NCBI RefSeq assembly: GCF_013394385.1
Contig: NZ_AP022834.1
Location: forward strand, 2,666,001 to 2,730,000
Origin: Kocuria sp. TGY1127_2
GTDB taxonomy: Bacteria; Actinomycetota; Actinomycetes; Actinomycetales; Micrococcaceae
Direction: 5' to 3'
Length of the DNA stretch: 64,000 nucleotides
The position numbers and the translations under genes are program-made. The notes beneath the pieces are model-generated. The model had not been told where the DNA came from, made no database searches, and saw nothing but the letters and a program-made list of their open reading frames with translations. Position 1 is the first letter of the stretch. Each line of letters starts with the position of its first letter. Positions 16,294 through 24,733 of this stretch are shown in pieces.

Positions 16294-17759
16294 ACCTCCT
16301 CATCATTCTTCTGTACCTGGCCGCGATGGTTCTTATCGGCTGGTACGGCAAACGCCGCGCCAAGAGCACAGAAGACTATCGCGTGGCCGGACGTCGGCTG
16401 GGATATCTCTTCTTCACCGGGACGATGTCCGCCGTCGTCCTGGGCGGAGCCGCAACGATCGGCGGCGTCGGACTCGGATACACTTACGGCATTTCCGGGA
16501 TGTGGATGGTTGCCGCCATCGCGGTCGGCGTCATGGTGCTCTCCCTGGCTTTTGCCGGACGCCTTCAGAAGCTGGGCGTGTACACGGTGTCCCAAATGCT
16601 CGGCCTTCGTTACGGCGGCCGGGCCGTCAAAGCATCGTCGGTGGTCATGCTCGGGTACACCGTGATGCTCGCCGTAACCTCAACCTCCGCCTACGCGTCG
16701 ATCTTCAAGGTCCTGTTCAATATGGACCGGCCCTGGGGCATCGTGATCGGGTCCGTGGTTGTCATCGGGTATTCGATTCTGGGCGGAATGTGGTCCATCA
16801 CCCTGACCGACCTGATGCAGTTCCTGATCATGACGGTCGGCATGTTCTTTCTACTCCTCCCGTTCTCTCTTCACTCGGCCGGCGGCTGGTCCGGTCTGCA
16901 CGCACGCCTCGACTCGGAGTTCTTCGACCCCGGAGCCATGGGTGCACAATCCATCATCACGATGTTCGTCGTCTACACCTTGGGCCTGCTGGTCGGGCAG
17001 GATATTTGGCAGCGCGTCTTCACGTCCCGCACCCCTCACGTCGCGCGGTGGGGCGGATTCGCTGCGGGCCTCTACACACTTTTGTACGGCATCGCAGGTG
17101 CGATCATCGGCATGGCCGCCGCCGTGGTTCTTCCGGATCTCGAGGTATCCGATGACGCCTTCGCGGCCCTCGCACAGGATTATCTCCCCGCCGGCCTGGG
17201 TGGCGTGGTACTTGCTGCCGGCGTCGCCGCAATGATGTCCACGGCCTCGGGAGCGCTGATCGCTTCGGCCACGGTTGCGAGGGTCGACGTCGTACCGTTG
17301 CTTTCCCGCGCATTCACGCGGCCCATGCCTCAGGTGCACGAGGGATCGAGTGCTTCCGGAACCGAGAATCCCGACGAATCGGGCGCAAGCATGAAACTCG
17401 ACAGGCTGTACGTGCTGATCATCGGAGTGTTCGTCACTGTCATCGCGATGATCGTCCCCAGTGTGGTCACAGCGTTGACGATCGCATACGACATCCTCGT
17501 CGGCGGACTCTTGGTTGCGATCCTCGGCGGGCTCTTCTGGAAACGCGGGACAGGACCCGGAGCCGCCAGTTCGATGCTGGTGGGCGCGATCAGTGTCCTG
17601 GTATCCATGGCATTCTTCGGTGTCGCCGCAAACGAGCCCATCTACGTCGGCCTGGTCCTGTCCCTGATCGTCTACGTCGCGGTTTCGCTCTCGACGCCGC
17701 GCACCGATTCGACGACACTGGGTGAATGGCAGGCTCGGCTCGAAGGATCCCGCAAGTAG
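16290..17759 (+). CDS. Sodium:solute symporter (SSS family)
   Basis: Predicted Na+-coupled importer of an organic solute. Starting at the TTG, the 489-residue protein begins directly with the first membrane helix, followed by the family's GKRRAKSTEDYRVAGRRLG segment, GGAATIGGVGLGYTYGISGMW near the Na+ site, and thirteen or so hydrophobic helices. An acidic loop separates later helices. The substrate is unknown. Its place beside a ThDP decarboxylase and an XRE-cupin regulator suggests arginine, a polyamine or a guanidino compound. An in-frame ATG at 16233 would add 19 polar residues but lacks any ribosome site. Confidence 0.85.
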   Translation: MNLLIILLYLAAMVLIGWYGKRRAKSTEDYRVAGRRLGYLFFTGTMSAVVLGGAATIGGVGLGYTYGISGMWMVAAIAVGVMVLSLAFAGRLQKLGVYTVSQMLGLRYGGRAVKASSVVMLGYTVMLAVTSTSAYASIFKVLFNMDRPWGIVIGSVVVIGYSILGGMWSITLTDLMQFLIMTVGMFFLLLPFSLHSAGGWSGLHARLDSEFFDPGAMGAQSIITMFVVYTLGLLVGQDIWQRVFTSRTPHVARWGGFAAGLYTLLYGIAGAIIGMAAAVVLPDLEVSDDAFAALAQDYLPAGLGGVVLAAGVAAMMSTASGALIASATVARVDVVPLLSRAFTRPMPQVHEGSSASGTENPDESGASMKLDRLYVLIIGVFVTVIAMIVPSVVTALTIAYDILVGGLLVAILGGLFWKRGTGPGAASSMLVGAISVLVSMAFFGVAANEPIYVGLVLSLIVYVAVSLSTPRTDSTTLGEWQARLEGSRK

Positions 17760-17916
17760 CAGGCCCGAATTCCGAAAGGGCCCGGTTTTCCGACGAGCGA
17801 GTTGCCGGGTCCCCAAAAAGTTTCATATATGTATATTCTGGTTGCGCGTCAGGATACTTTTGTAGTGAACCCACAACCCCATCCGCTGCAGCGCCGCGGC
17901 GAAGAGGAGGAGCATC

Positions 17917-19560
17917 ATGAGCGAGCAGGCCGCACGGGAAGCCCCCGTTCAGACCGAACAGCGTCACAACGCGGGTTATGCCATTCTGGCTACTTTGCGG
18001 AATTACGGTATCGACACGGTTTTCGGCATCCCTGGCACCCACAACCTTGAGTTCTATCGACACCTCGACGAACTCGACATCAAGCCCGTGACCACCCGTC
18101 ACGAGCAAGGCGCCTCGTACGGCGCCGACGGATGGTCGCTGACCAAGGGGCTTCCCGGCGTTGTCATCACGACGTCGGGTCCGGGCCTGCTCAATTCGCT
18201 CTCGGGTGCGGCCACGGCATATGCCGAATCCCGCCCGATGATCATCCTGTCCCCCGGTCGGCCTCGCGGAACCGAATTCCGCGACATCGGATCCCTGCAC
18301 GAGACCAAGAACCCCACCGGAGCCGTGGACTCGATCATCGGACTGTCCCGCCGCGTCAGCTCGGCCTCCGAGGCGGTAGAGATGATCCACAACGCGTTCG
18401 TCTCCTTCAAACACTCCCGCCCGCGGCCGATCCACATCGAGGTTCCCCTGGACGTTCTCGAGGAGACCGGAGGTTTCACCGAGGAAGAGCTCCAGGCCCG
18501 CCCCCTCGGCTCCTTCCAGCCGGCTCAGCCGCACGACATCGCCCGCGCCGCGAACATGCTGGCCGCAGCAGAGAAACCGATCATCGTTGCCGGTGGTGGT
18601 TCGGTCGCAGCGCACGAAGCAGTTCTGGAGCTGGCCGAGCTGCTCGAGGCGCCGGTGATCACCTCGACCAACGGCAAGGGCGCGATCCCTGAGCGGCACC
18701 GACTGTCCCTCGGCGCGGACCTGCGCCTGAGCACCGCCCACGAGTTCTGCCGCAAGGCCGATGCGATGCTGATCATCGGTTCGAAAATCGGCGAGGCCGA
18801 GCTCTGGGGTGGCGACATCCGTCCGAAAGGCCCGATCATCCGCGTGGACATCGAGCGCCAGCAGATGCTGACCAACATCACCCCGGACCTCGAACTCCCG
18901 GGCAACTCGGTCGCCGTGGTCCCTCAGCTGGTCTCCGCGCTCAAGGCCGAAGGCGTGGACCCTGGCTCGCGCCCGGCGCCGGATTTGACCAAGGTCTTCG
19001 AAAAGCTCGACGAGGAAGGCCGCTCGATTGCCCCGGAGCTCGCCAAGATCAACGAAATCATCATGAGCGTGCTGCCGGACAACGCCATCGTTGGTGGCGA
19101 TTCCTCTCAGGTCACCTACATGGGCACGACGACGTTCTACCGTGCCCCCAAACCCAACTCGCTGTTGTACATGGGCACCTACGCGACACTCGGCTACGGG
19201 CTCCCCGCGTCCATCGGCGCTAAGGTAGCCGCCCCGGACCGTCCGGTGATCTGCCTCCTCGGCGACGGCGCACTCATGTTTGCCATCCAGGAAGTCATGA
19301 CCGCGGTCGAGCAAGAACTGGATTTGCCGATTATCTGCGTGGACAACGGGGGTTACGGAGAAATCCGCGCCAACGAAGAGGACCGGAACATTGCACCCAT
19401 CGCGGTGGACCTCAAGCAGCCCGACTGGGTCAAGCTCGCGGAAGGTTTTGGCGCCACGGGATTCTCGGCCACCATGGACACGTTGGCCCAGAAGGTCCAG
19501 GAAGCGATGAAAACCAAGGGTCCGTCCCTGATCCATCTCACCATCGGCCGGGGTCTGTAA
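17917..19560 (+). CDS. ThDP-dependent 2-oxo acid decarboxylase, possible 5-guanidino-2-oxopentanoate decarboxylase
   Basis: Thiamine-diphosphate enzyme of the acetolactate synthase/benzoylformate decarboxylase superfamily, 547 residues. Domains run in the order PYR (Glu63 in TTRHEQGASYGADG), central domain, and PP domain with the ThDP motif GDGALMF (about 449-455) to CVDNGGYGEIR. The DN replaces the usual NN. A strong GAGGAGGAG ribosome site precedes the ATG. The AruI-like function, decarboxylating the 2-oxo acid of arginine, is suggested by the neighbouring symporter and the agmatinase and aminotransferase genes 5-6 kb upstream. Acetolactate or other 2-oxo acids remain possible. Confidence 0.85.
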   Translation: MSEQAAREAPVQTEQRHNAGYAILATLRNYGIDTVFGIPGTHNLEFYRHLDELDIKPVTTRHEQGASYGADGWSLTKGLPGVVITTSGPGLLNSLSGAATAYAESRPMIILSPGRPRGTEFRDIGSLHETKNPTGAVDSIIGLSRRVSSASEAVEMIHNAFVSFKHSRPRPIHIEVPLDVLEETGGFTEEELQARPLGSFQPAQPHDIARAANMLAAAEKPIIVAGGGSVAAHEAVLELAELLEAPVITSTNGKGAIPERHRLSLGADLRLSTAHEFCRKADAMLIIGSKIGEAELWGGDIRPKGPIIRVDIERQQMLTNITPDLELPGNSVAVVPQLVSALKAEGVDPGSRPAPDLTKVFEKLDEEGRSIAPELAKINEIIMSVLPDNAIVGGDSSQVTYMGTTTFYRAPKPNSLLYMGTYATLGYGLPASIGAKVAAPDRPVICLLGDGALMFAIQEVMTAVEQELDLPIICVDNGGYGEIRANEEDRNIAPIAVDLKQPDWVKLAEGFGATGFSATMDTLAQKVQEAMKTKGPSLIHLTIGRGL

Positions 19561-19688
19561 TACCGAATCGAGGTTCGGCCGGCCGGGCTTCGGACGGCGC
19601 CGTGTGTCGCAGACATGGATTGGTACCGTCTGTTCACGCAGCGCCGTGCCCGGCGGCCGTATCTCCCAGGAGACCACCTGTTTCTGCA

Positions 19689-19694
19689 TAAAGT
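19689..19694 (+). promoter_or_regulatory. -10 hexamer for a leaderless GTG gene
   Basis: TAAAGT, 6 bases before the GTG at 19701. It supports that GTG as the start of the PAP2-like gene. Confidence 0.45.
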
Positions 19695-19700
19695 GGATCC

Positions 19701-20288
19701 GTGCATAGTCTTCAACGAGCCGCCGCATTCGCCGGCACGGAAATCTTCTCCCCGTTCATCCTCGCCGCCGCGTTGCTCATTGCTGTTCCCGCGAGCGCAG
19801 GCCCGGGATGGGCATGGCAGGCGGCCGTGGGCGTCGTTGCCGTCGTCGTGATCCCGTGGGGGCTTTCCCTGTATATGGCGCACACGGGCCAGGTCAGCGA
19901 TCGGTTCATTTACCACCGGAAACAGCGATACGTGTTCTACGGCCTGTCCCTGATCTCGATCGCCGCGGGCACCACGATTCTTCTGGTTGCCCCTGCTGCG
20001 GCTGCCACCAAGAGCATCATCGTGGTGATGCTGCTGGCCGTCCTGGTCATCGCGCTCGTGAATTTTCGGCTCAAAGCCAGCGCGCATGCTGGCATGAGCG
20101 CCGTCTTCGGTATGGTTCTCCCCGGCCTGCTGGGGCCGTGGTGGATCATCCTGTCTCTGATCGTTCATGCCACGGTCTGCTGGTCCCGGTGGCACCTCAG
20201 AAAACACACCGTTCCGGAGATTCTCGTGGGCTCCGTCATCGGCGTAATTCTCGGAGCGTGCCATCTCTGGTTTGTTTCTTCCCACTGA
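19701..20288 (+). CDS. PAP2-like integral membrane protein
   Basis: 195-residue protein with about six hydrophobic helices. KASAHAGM resembles the PAP2 phosphatase motif with the middle His, and SRWHLRKHTVPEILVGSVIG resembles the last motif (SR...H...G), though the expected Asp after the final His is not obvious. It is therefore either a divergent phosphatidate/prenyl-phosphate phosphatase or an inactive relative. The GTG start is supported by a -10 hexamer 6 bases upstream, indicating a leaderless mRNA. No operon partner is evident. Confidence 0.7.
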   Translation: MHSLQRAAAFAGTEIFSPFILAAALLIAVPASAGPGWAWQAAVGVVAVVVIPWGLSLYMAHTGQVSDRFIYHRKQRYVFYGLSLISIAAGTTILLVAPAAAATKSIIVVMLLAVLVIALVNFRLKASAHAGMSAVFGMVLPGLLGPWWIILSLIVHATVCWSRWHLRKHTVPEILVGSVIGVILGACHLWFVSSH

Positions 20289-20380
20289 TTCTCCGTTTCT
20301 CATGATGGTCACCATTTGCGCGGGTGGCTGACCTGCGGGGAAGCTGAAACCGCTAGAACGGAAGTGCAAGAAAGGGCCAC

Positions 20381-21301
20381 ATGTTCGGAGTGCTCGAAGG
20401 CTTCGCCATCATTGGGGTCGTTGTCGGCATTGGGTACCTCGTTGAACGGATGGGCATCCTGGGCAAGAACGCCGGGTGGACCCTCAACCGGTTCGCGTTC
20501 TTCGTGGCCCTCCCCGCCCTCATGTTCACGACCCTGGCGACCGCTGACCTGCACGTCATCTTCTCTGCCCGGCTTCCGGTGGCCGCCCTGAGCTTCGCTG
20601 CAATGGCCGCGGTCTACACATTGATCGCGGGAGTATTCCTCAAACGCGGAGTCGGTCGAGTCACGGTCGGGGCAGTGGGTTCGGCCCTTCTGAATTCCAA
20701 CAACATGGGCCTTCCCGTGGCGACGTACATTTTCGGTGACCCCACGCAGGTGGCTCCCATCCTGCTCTTTCAGCTCGTTCTCGCGACACCGGTTTGTCTG
20801 GCAATTTTCGACGTCGTCGCGAAAGGCAGGGTTTCCGCCCGGGACATTCTGAGCCAGCCGTTTCGCAATCCCATCATTATCGGATCGGTCCTTGGGGTCC
20901 TCGTGAATGCGCTGGGGGTCCCCGTGCCCAATGTGATCAACGAGCCCTTGGGACTCGTCGGCGGCGCGGGAATCCCGCTGATTCTGGTGGCCTTCGGAAT
21001 GTCCTTGCGTGGAAATCGCCCGCTCGCGGTCGAGGGTCAGAAGACTGAAACTCTGCTTGCGGTCGGCCTCAAAGTCGTGGCCATGCCCATCGCGGCTTTC
21101 CTTCTGGGACAGTACGTTTTCCATTTGGCCCCTCACGACCTGTTCGCGGCCACGGCCCTCGCCGGGTTGCCGACGGCTCAGAACCTCTTCAGCTTCTCGT
21201 CCCGATACAACCAGAGCATCTCTCTGGCGAGGGACATCGTGTTGCTTTCAACAATCGCAGCTGTACCGGCACTGTTCGTGATTGCCGCGATCATGGCCTA
21301 G
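20381..21301 (+). CDS. AEC-family transporter (auxin efflux carrier fold)
   Basis: Ten-helix membrane carrier of 306 residues, probably exporting or exchanging organic anions such as malate. The two five-helix repeats each have a helix broken by a Pro/Asn motif: ALLNSNNMGLPVATYIFG in the first half and ATALAGLPTAQNLFSFSSRYN in the second. AAAGGG precedes the ATG at 20381. The stop codon overlaps the stop of the convergent crcB gene by four bases (21298-21301), so no terminator space exists between them. The substrate cannot be deduced. Confidence 0.87.
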   Translation: MFGVLEGFAIIGVVVGIGYLVERMGILGKNAGWTLNRFAFFVALPALMFTTLATADLHVIFSARLPVAALSFAAMAAVYTLIAGVFLKRGVGRVTVGAVGSALLNSNNMGLPVATYIFGDPTQVAPILLFQLVLATPVCLAIFDVVAKGRVSARDILSQPFRNPIIIGSVLGVLVNALGVPVPNVINEPLGLVGGAGIPLILVAFGMSLRGNRPLAVEGQKTETLLAVGLKVVAMPIAAFLLGQYVFHLAPHDLFAATALAGLPTAQNLFSFSSRYNQSISLARDIVLLSTIAAVPALFVIAAIMA

Positions 21302-21678
21302 CCCCAGAGGGTTCCGAACATCAGACCCGCGGCCGCCGCGCCGGTCGCCAGGAACACCATTCCAAATGCGTTGATCAGTGCCGCGCCCCAGCGACGTTCC
21401 TGGACGAGCCGAAAGGTCTCGACGCTCGCGGTGGAGAACGTCGTATAACCGCCCATGAAGCCGGCGCCGACCGTGATCTGGACTTCCGACGAGATCGTTT
21501 GGGCCATGAGCAATCCCGCGAGGAATCCGAGCAGAAGCGAGCCCGAAAGGTTGATGAGGTTCGTCGCCCACGGCATGGTACTGCCGAGCACTGATCTGAG
21601 CACTCCGTCGAGAAACATCCGGACTGCGGCGCCCGCTCCGCCCGCGAGCGCCACGCCCAGGAACAACCAGTCGATCAT
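21298..21678 (-). CDS. crcB: Fluoride channel CrcB (second copy of a pair)
   Basis: Small four-helix membrane protein of 126 residues that forms a dual-topology or paired Fluc channel exporting fluoride. Motifs include GGAGAAVRMFLDG in helix 1, NLINLSGSLLLGFLAG with the pore Asn, and GFMGGYTTFSTASVETFRL, the conserved central-break and Phe/Thr-rich region. The ATG at 21678 overlaps the stop of the upstream crcB (TCA 21675-21677) as ATGA, making the pair a two-gene operon, as is usual where each copy has fixed opposite topology. Longer starts run into the first gene. Confidence 0.9.
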   Translation of the reverse strand: MIDWLFLGVALAGGAGAAVRMFLDGVLRSVLGSTMPWATNLINLSGSLLLGFLAGLLMAQTISSEVQITVGAGFMGGYTTFSTASVETFRLVQERRWGAALINAFGMVFLATGAAAAGLMFGTLWG

Positions 21679-22169
21679 GCCGGGGTCTCCTCGTCGTCGA
21701 GATCCGCTGCCACGACCGCTGGTCCGACGGTCCGGGCCGCCAGGAGAATCCCGGCTCCGGACGCGACGACGCCGGCGACCACGCTGAGCACTGCGTAGCC
21801 GGTTCCGGCCCAAATGTGGCCGGAACCGAGGAGCCCGGTTACGTTCGTGGCCAACGTGCTGTACGTCGTGAAGCCCCCGAGGATTCCGGTTCCTATAAGG
21901 ACGCGCGCGGTGCGCCGTCCCCCGACGTCCGCTCCCCGACGAGCAAGGGCCTCCAACACATATCCGAGGAACAACGCTCCGACGACGTTGATCGCGAGAA
22001 TGGCCCCGAGGGCGCTTCCCGAGCCCGGAAAGAACAGTGTCAGCGCGTACCGAAGGCTCGTCCCAACGGCACCGCCGAGGAACGCGAGGCCCAGGAAGGC
22101 CGGCCGGAGGTGCACCGGCCGAGCTTTTTTCGTGGGCCCGCCGGCAATGCCATGGTTACTCTGTGACAC
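21675..22169 (-). CDS. crcB: Fluoride channel CrcB (first copy of a pair)
   Basis: Fluc/CrcB family channel of 164 residues, longer than its partner because of a charged N-terminal extension (TKKARPVHLRP) and a 15-residue acidic tail. Family motifs are GGAVGTSLRYALTL, INVVGALFLGYVLEAL and GILGGFTTYSTLATNVTGLL. The GTG at 22169 with GAGG about 9 bases upstream is chosen. I looked for a fluoride riboswitch in the upstream region and saw none. It likely assembles with, or opposite to, the second CrcB in the membrane. Confidence 0.88.
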   Translation of the reverse strand: MSQSNHGIAGGPTKKARPVHLRPAFLGLAFLGGAVGTSLRYALTLFFPGSGSALGAILAINVVGALFLGYVLEALARRGADVGGRRTARVLIGTGILGGFTTYSTLATNVTGLLGSGHIWAGTGYAVLSVVAGVVASGAGILLAARTVGPAVVAADLDDEETPA

Positions 22170-22674
22170 GTTGATGTACCTCGACGTTGTTCGTGATGGA
22201 CCATGCTTTCTCTCGGCACGGTCGAAGAATCCCGTGCTCTATCCACGATCAGATCGAGCTGTCTCGGATCGATGCCGACGACGATCGCGGAGCTGCGCAG
22301 ACTCATCTCATCTCACCACCGGCAGTATTGGCATCGGCCCGTTTGTCGGTGGGGGTCTTTCGAGGATTCATGGGGCACCTACCTTTCAGCTGCGGCACGT
22401 CATCGGAAGACATACCGAATCGACTCAGGTAGGGACTGTTGTCGCGCCTTCGAATCCGAGTGCATCCGATTCGAAGAACCGCAAAGTTGGGCAACGGCGA
22501 GCCCCACCGCCGTGACGGAACCTGTCCGTCCAGTGGTTTTCAAAATATGTCGGTCCCCATGACATGTCAATGCAGAAACATTCCCCTTGCGCGATCGGCC
22601 CGACACGCCTACCGTACAACTTGTATCTATGTTGCGCTTATGTTGATCCGGAACGGTAACCGAAGGAACCGAAT
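22170..22674. other. 505-bp intergenic region with two palindromes
   Basis: Between divergent crcB and GntR genes, with no convincing gene. It holds a perfect 9-bp inverted repeat, CTTCGAATC (22448-22456) and GATTCGAAG (22468-22476), and the small palindrome TACAACTTGTA (22615-22625). Both are plausible protein-binding sites. The first has no T-run and is not a terminator. Confidence 0.5.
22615..22625 (+). promoter_or_regulatory. GntR-type operator candidate
   Basis: TACAACTTGTA is palindromic around a central C and lies 50 bases before the TTG start of a FadR-subfamily regulator, whose family often binds short palindromes of the form TNGTNNNACNA. Autoregulation is inferred. Confidence 0.35.
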
Positions 22675-23355
22675 TTGGCACAGAATGCCTCACAACGCCG
22701 CCCCGAACAGGCAAGTCCGGCCTCGGCCACACCCGCCAGCGATCTCGTGTATCGAGAGGTCAAGGCCCGCATTCTCGACCATCGCCTGGAGGGCGGGTCC
22801 CTCATCAGCGAAGGGGAGATCGCAACAGATCTGAAGGTCAGCCGCACACCGGTCCGGGAAGGCTTTATACGCCTCCAAGCCGAGGGATGGATGACGCTGT
22901 ACCCCAAACGTGGTGCGCTCATCCGTCAGGCAGGGCCAAACGAAGTACGGGACGTAATCGAGGCAAGGATCGTCGTCGAGTCCCATGCGGTCGAGTCCAT
23001 AGCGGCTTCGGACCGTGGTGGGGAAGTTGCTGCCGAATTGAGCGAACTCATCGGCCACCAGAGCGAGGCGCTGGCAGCCCACAACGACGAGGACTTCGCA
23101 AAAATCGATGCGGACTTCCATCAGTGCATCGTGGCTCGGGCAGGCAACAGCCTTTTCATCGACTTCTTCGAGAACCTCAAGGACCGCCAGCGCCGCATGT
23201 CCACGCGGGCGATTTGGAAGTCGAACGAGCAAGCCGAAGCCGTCCTGGCTCACCATCGCGAGCTCGCCGAACTCATTGCCCGGGATGACTCCGCCCTATT
23301 CCGGGAGCGCCTCGGAGCCCATCTCCACGAGATCCACGAGCGCTTCTTGTCCTGA
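22675..23355 (+). CDS. GntR-family regulator, FadR subfamily (FCD domain)
   Basis: 226-residue repressor. An N-terminal winged helix (about 22-90) has the GntR pattern ILDHRLEGGSLISEGEIATDLKVSRTPVREG, and an all-helical FCD ligand domain (about 95-220) contains the metal-site residues in DADFHQCIV and LAHHRELAELI, likely binding an organic acid. The TTG start is supported by GAAGGA 8-10 bases upstream. The gene is followed 62 bases later by an MFS transporter in the same direction, its probable target. The effector is unknown. Confidence 0.87.
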   Translation: MAQNASQRRPEQASPASATPASDLVYREVKARILDHRLEGGSLISEGEIATDLKVSRTPVREGFIRLQAEGWMTLYPKRGALIRQAGPNEVRDVIEARIVVESHAVESIAASDRGGEVAAELSELIGHQSEALAAHNDEDFAKIDADFHQCIVARAGNSLFIDFFENLKDRQRRMSTRAIWKSNEQAEAVLAHHRELAELIARDDSALFRERLGAHLHEIHERFLS

Positions 23356-23417
23356 ATTCCACCACCATCACCAACCGCACGCCATCCGACGTTCGGATTC
23401 ATCCCGAAAGGAACCTC

Positions 23418-24629
23418 TTGCTTCCTCAGAAGCGCCTTGTCCCACCGTGGTTACTCGCCGCAGTATCTCTCTTCGCCGTCGCGTGGGGAGGCAATCAGTT
23501 CACCCCTCTGCTCGTGATGTACAAGGACCTCGACGGCCTGACCACGGGGGCAGTGGATGTCCTTCTCGGGGCGTATGTTCTCGGCATCATCCCTGCCCTT
23601 CTCATCGGTGGGCCGCTTTCTGACCGGTTTGGGCGACGCCCGCTCATGATCCCGGCTCCCGCATTTGCCCTGATCGCCTCGATCCTGTTGGCGGTTGGTT
23701 CTGCATCCCCGACGGTTCTTTTCATCGGACGGATCTTCTCCGGCCTCGGGCTGGGCTTGGGCATGGTGGTCGGCGGGTCGTGGATCAAGGAGCTGTCGGT
23801 TGCACCTTATGATTCCGCAGCGGACCACGCGGCCGGCGCACGCCGAGCCTCAATGTCCCTGACGGCAGGATTCGGTTTGGGCGCCGCCGTGGCTGCGGCC
23901 CTCGCGCAGTTCGGCCCTATGCCGGCCGAACTGCCGTACATCGTGCACATGGCAGTGGCCGTGGCCGGCCTCGTTGCCGTGATGCGCGCCCCTGAAACCC
24001 ACAGTCGGCAACTCGAACCAGCCCGGCTCATCGATGACCTGCGCATACCCACCGCGAAGCACCGTCGGTTCCTGTGGGTTGTGGTTCCCATGGCGCCTTG
24101 GGTCTTCGGATGTGCGGGCAGCGCGTACGCGGTCTTGCCCAGCGTGTTGGGAACACGGACCCAGGGGTTCGACATCGGCTTCTCGGGCCTTCTGTGCATG
24201 GTCGGTTTGGGGTGCGGCCTCGCATTGCAGCAGCTCGGCAAGCGATTCGACGACGTCGGGTCGGCTCGGGCCATCGTCATAGCCCTCGGGGTCACGGTTC
24301 CGGCGATGGTTTGCGCGGCCTGGGCCTCGCACACCGTCAGCCCTTGGCTCGCGACGTTGGCGGCCGCCCTGCTCGGCAGCTCATACGGACTGCTACTGGT
24401 CTCTGGTCTTCAAGAGGTCCAGCGCATTGCGGGCCCCAAGGATCTCGCCGGACTCACCGCAGTCTATTACTCGCTGACTTACCTCGGATTCTTCGTCCCG
24501 GCCGCATTGGCAATTCTCAATTCCTGGATCACCTACCAGGTCATGTTCGTCGGAGGTGGCGCAATCGCGCTGCTGTGTCTGGCCCTGGTGGCGACGTTCT
24601 ATCGCAAGCATCTTCCCCAGACTGCTTGA
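23418..24629 (+). CDS. MFS transporter
   Basis: Twelve-helix major facilitator of 403 residues. The loop-2 signature GGPLSDRFGRRPLM (about 64-77) and the helix-5 region with GLGLGLGMVVGGSW identify the family. Members resembling this one are drug or small-molecule exporters, but the substrate is unknown. The TTG at 23418 is preferred because AAAGGA is 7-8 bases upstream. Together with the upstream FCD-type GntR gene, it probably forms a regulator/transporter pair responding to an organic acid or aromatic compound (inference). Confidence 0.85.
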   Translation: MLPQKRLVPPWLLAAVSLFAVAWGGNQFTPLLVMYKDLDGLTTGAVDVLLGAYVLGIIPALLIGGPLSDRFGRRPLMIPAPAFALIASILLAVGSASPTVLFIGRIFSGLGLGLGMVVGGSWIKELSVAPYDSAADHAAGARRASMSLTAGFGLGAAVAAALAQFGPMPAELPYIVHMAVAVAGLVAVMRAPETHSRQLEPARLIDDLRIPTAKHRRFLWVVVPMAPWVFGCAGSAYAVLPSVLGTRTQGFDIGFSGLLCMVGLGCGLALQQLGKRFDDVGSARAIVIALGVTVPAMVCAAWASHTVSPWLATLAAALLGSSYGLLLVSGLQEVQRIAGPKDLAGLTAVYYSLTYLGFFVPAALAILNSWITYQVMFVGGGAIALLCLALVATFYRKHLPQTA

Positions 24630-24733
24630 TATAGCTCCGGCGACGGTCCCACGGCCCGGAATGCACATCGCCACCTGCACTCGAGCACTCACGAGTCGTT
24701 CGGGTGCATGCGGCGAAGTGCGTACGAGACGAA

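Noticed and set aside
17590-19728. 712-codon minus-strand frame opposite the decarboxylase
   Set aside because: Antisense shadow of a GC-rich gene. Asp/Arg/Gly-rich with no domain pattern, and overlapping two well-supported genes.
22170-22300. Possible fluoride riboswitch upstream of crcB
   Set aside because: No GGNGAUGG-type core or fluoride-aptamer pseudoknot pattern is seen on the crcB strand.
22448-22476. TTCGAATCC, resembling a tRNA T-arm
   Set aside because: The flanking bases do not form a T-stem, and no anticodon arm, acceptor stem or CCA lies nearby. It is better read as a perfect inverted repeat.
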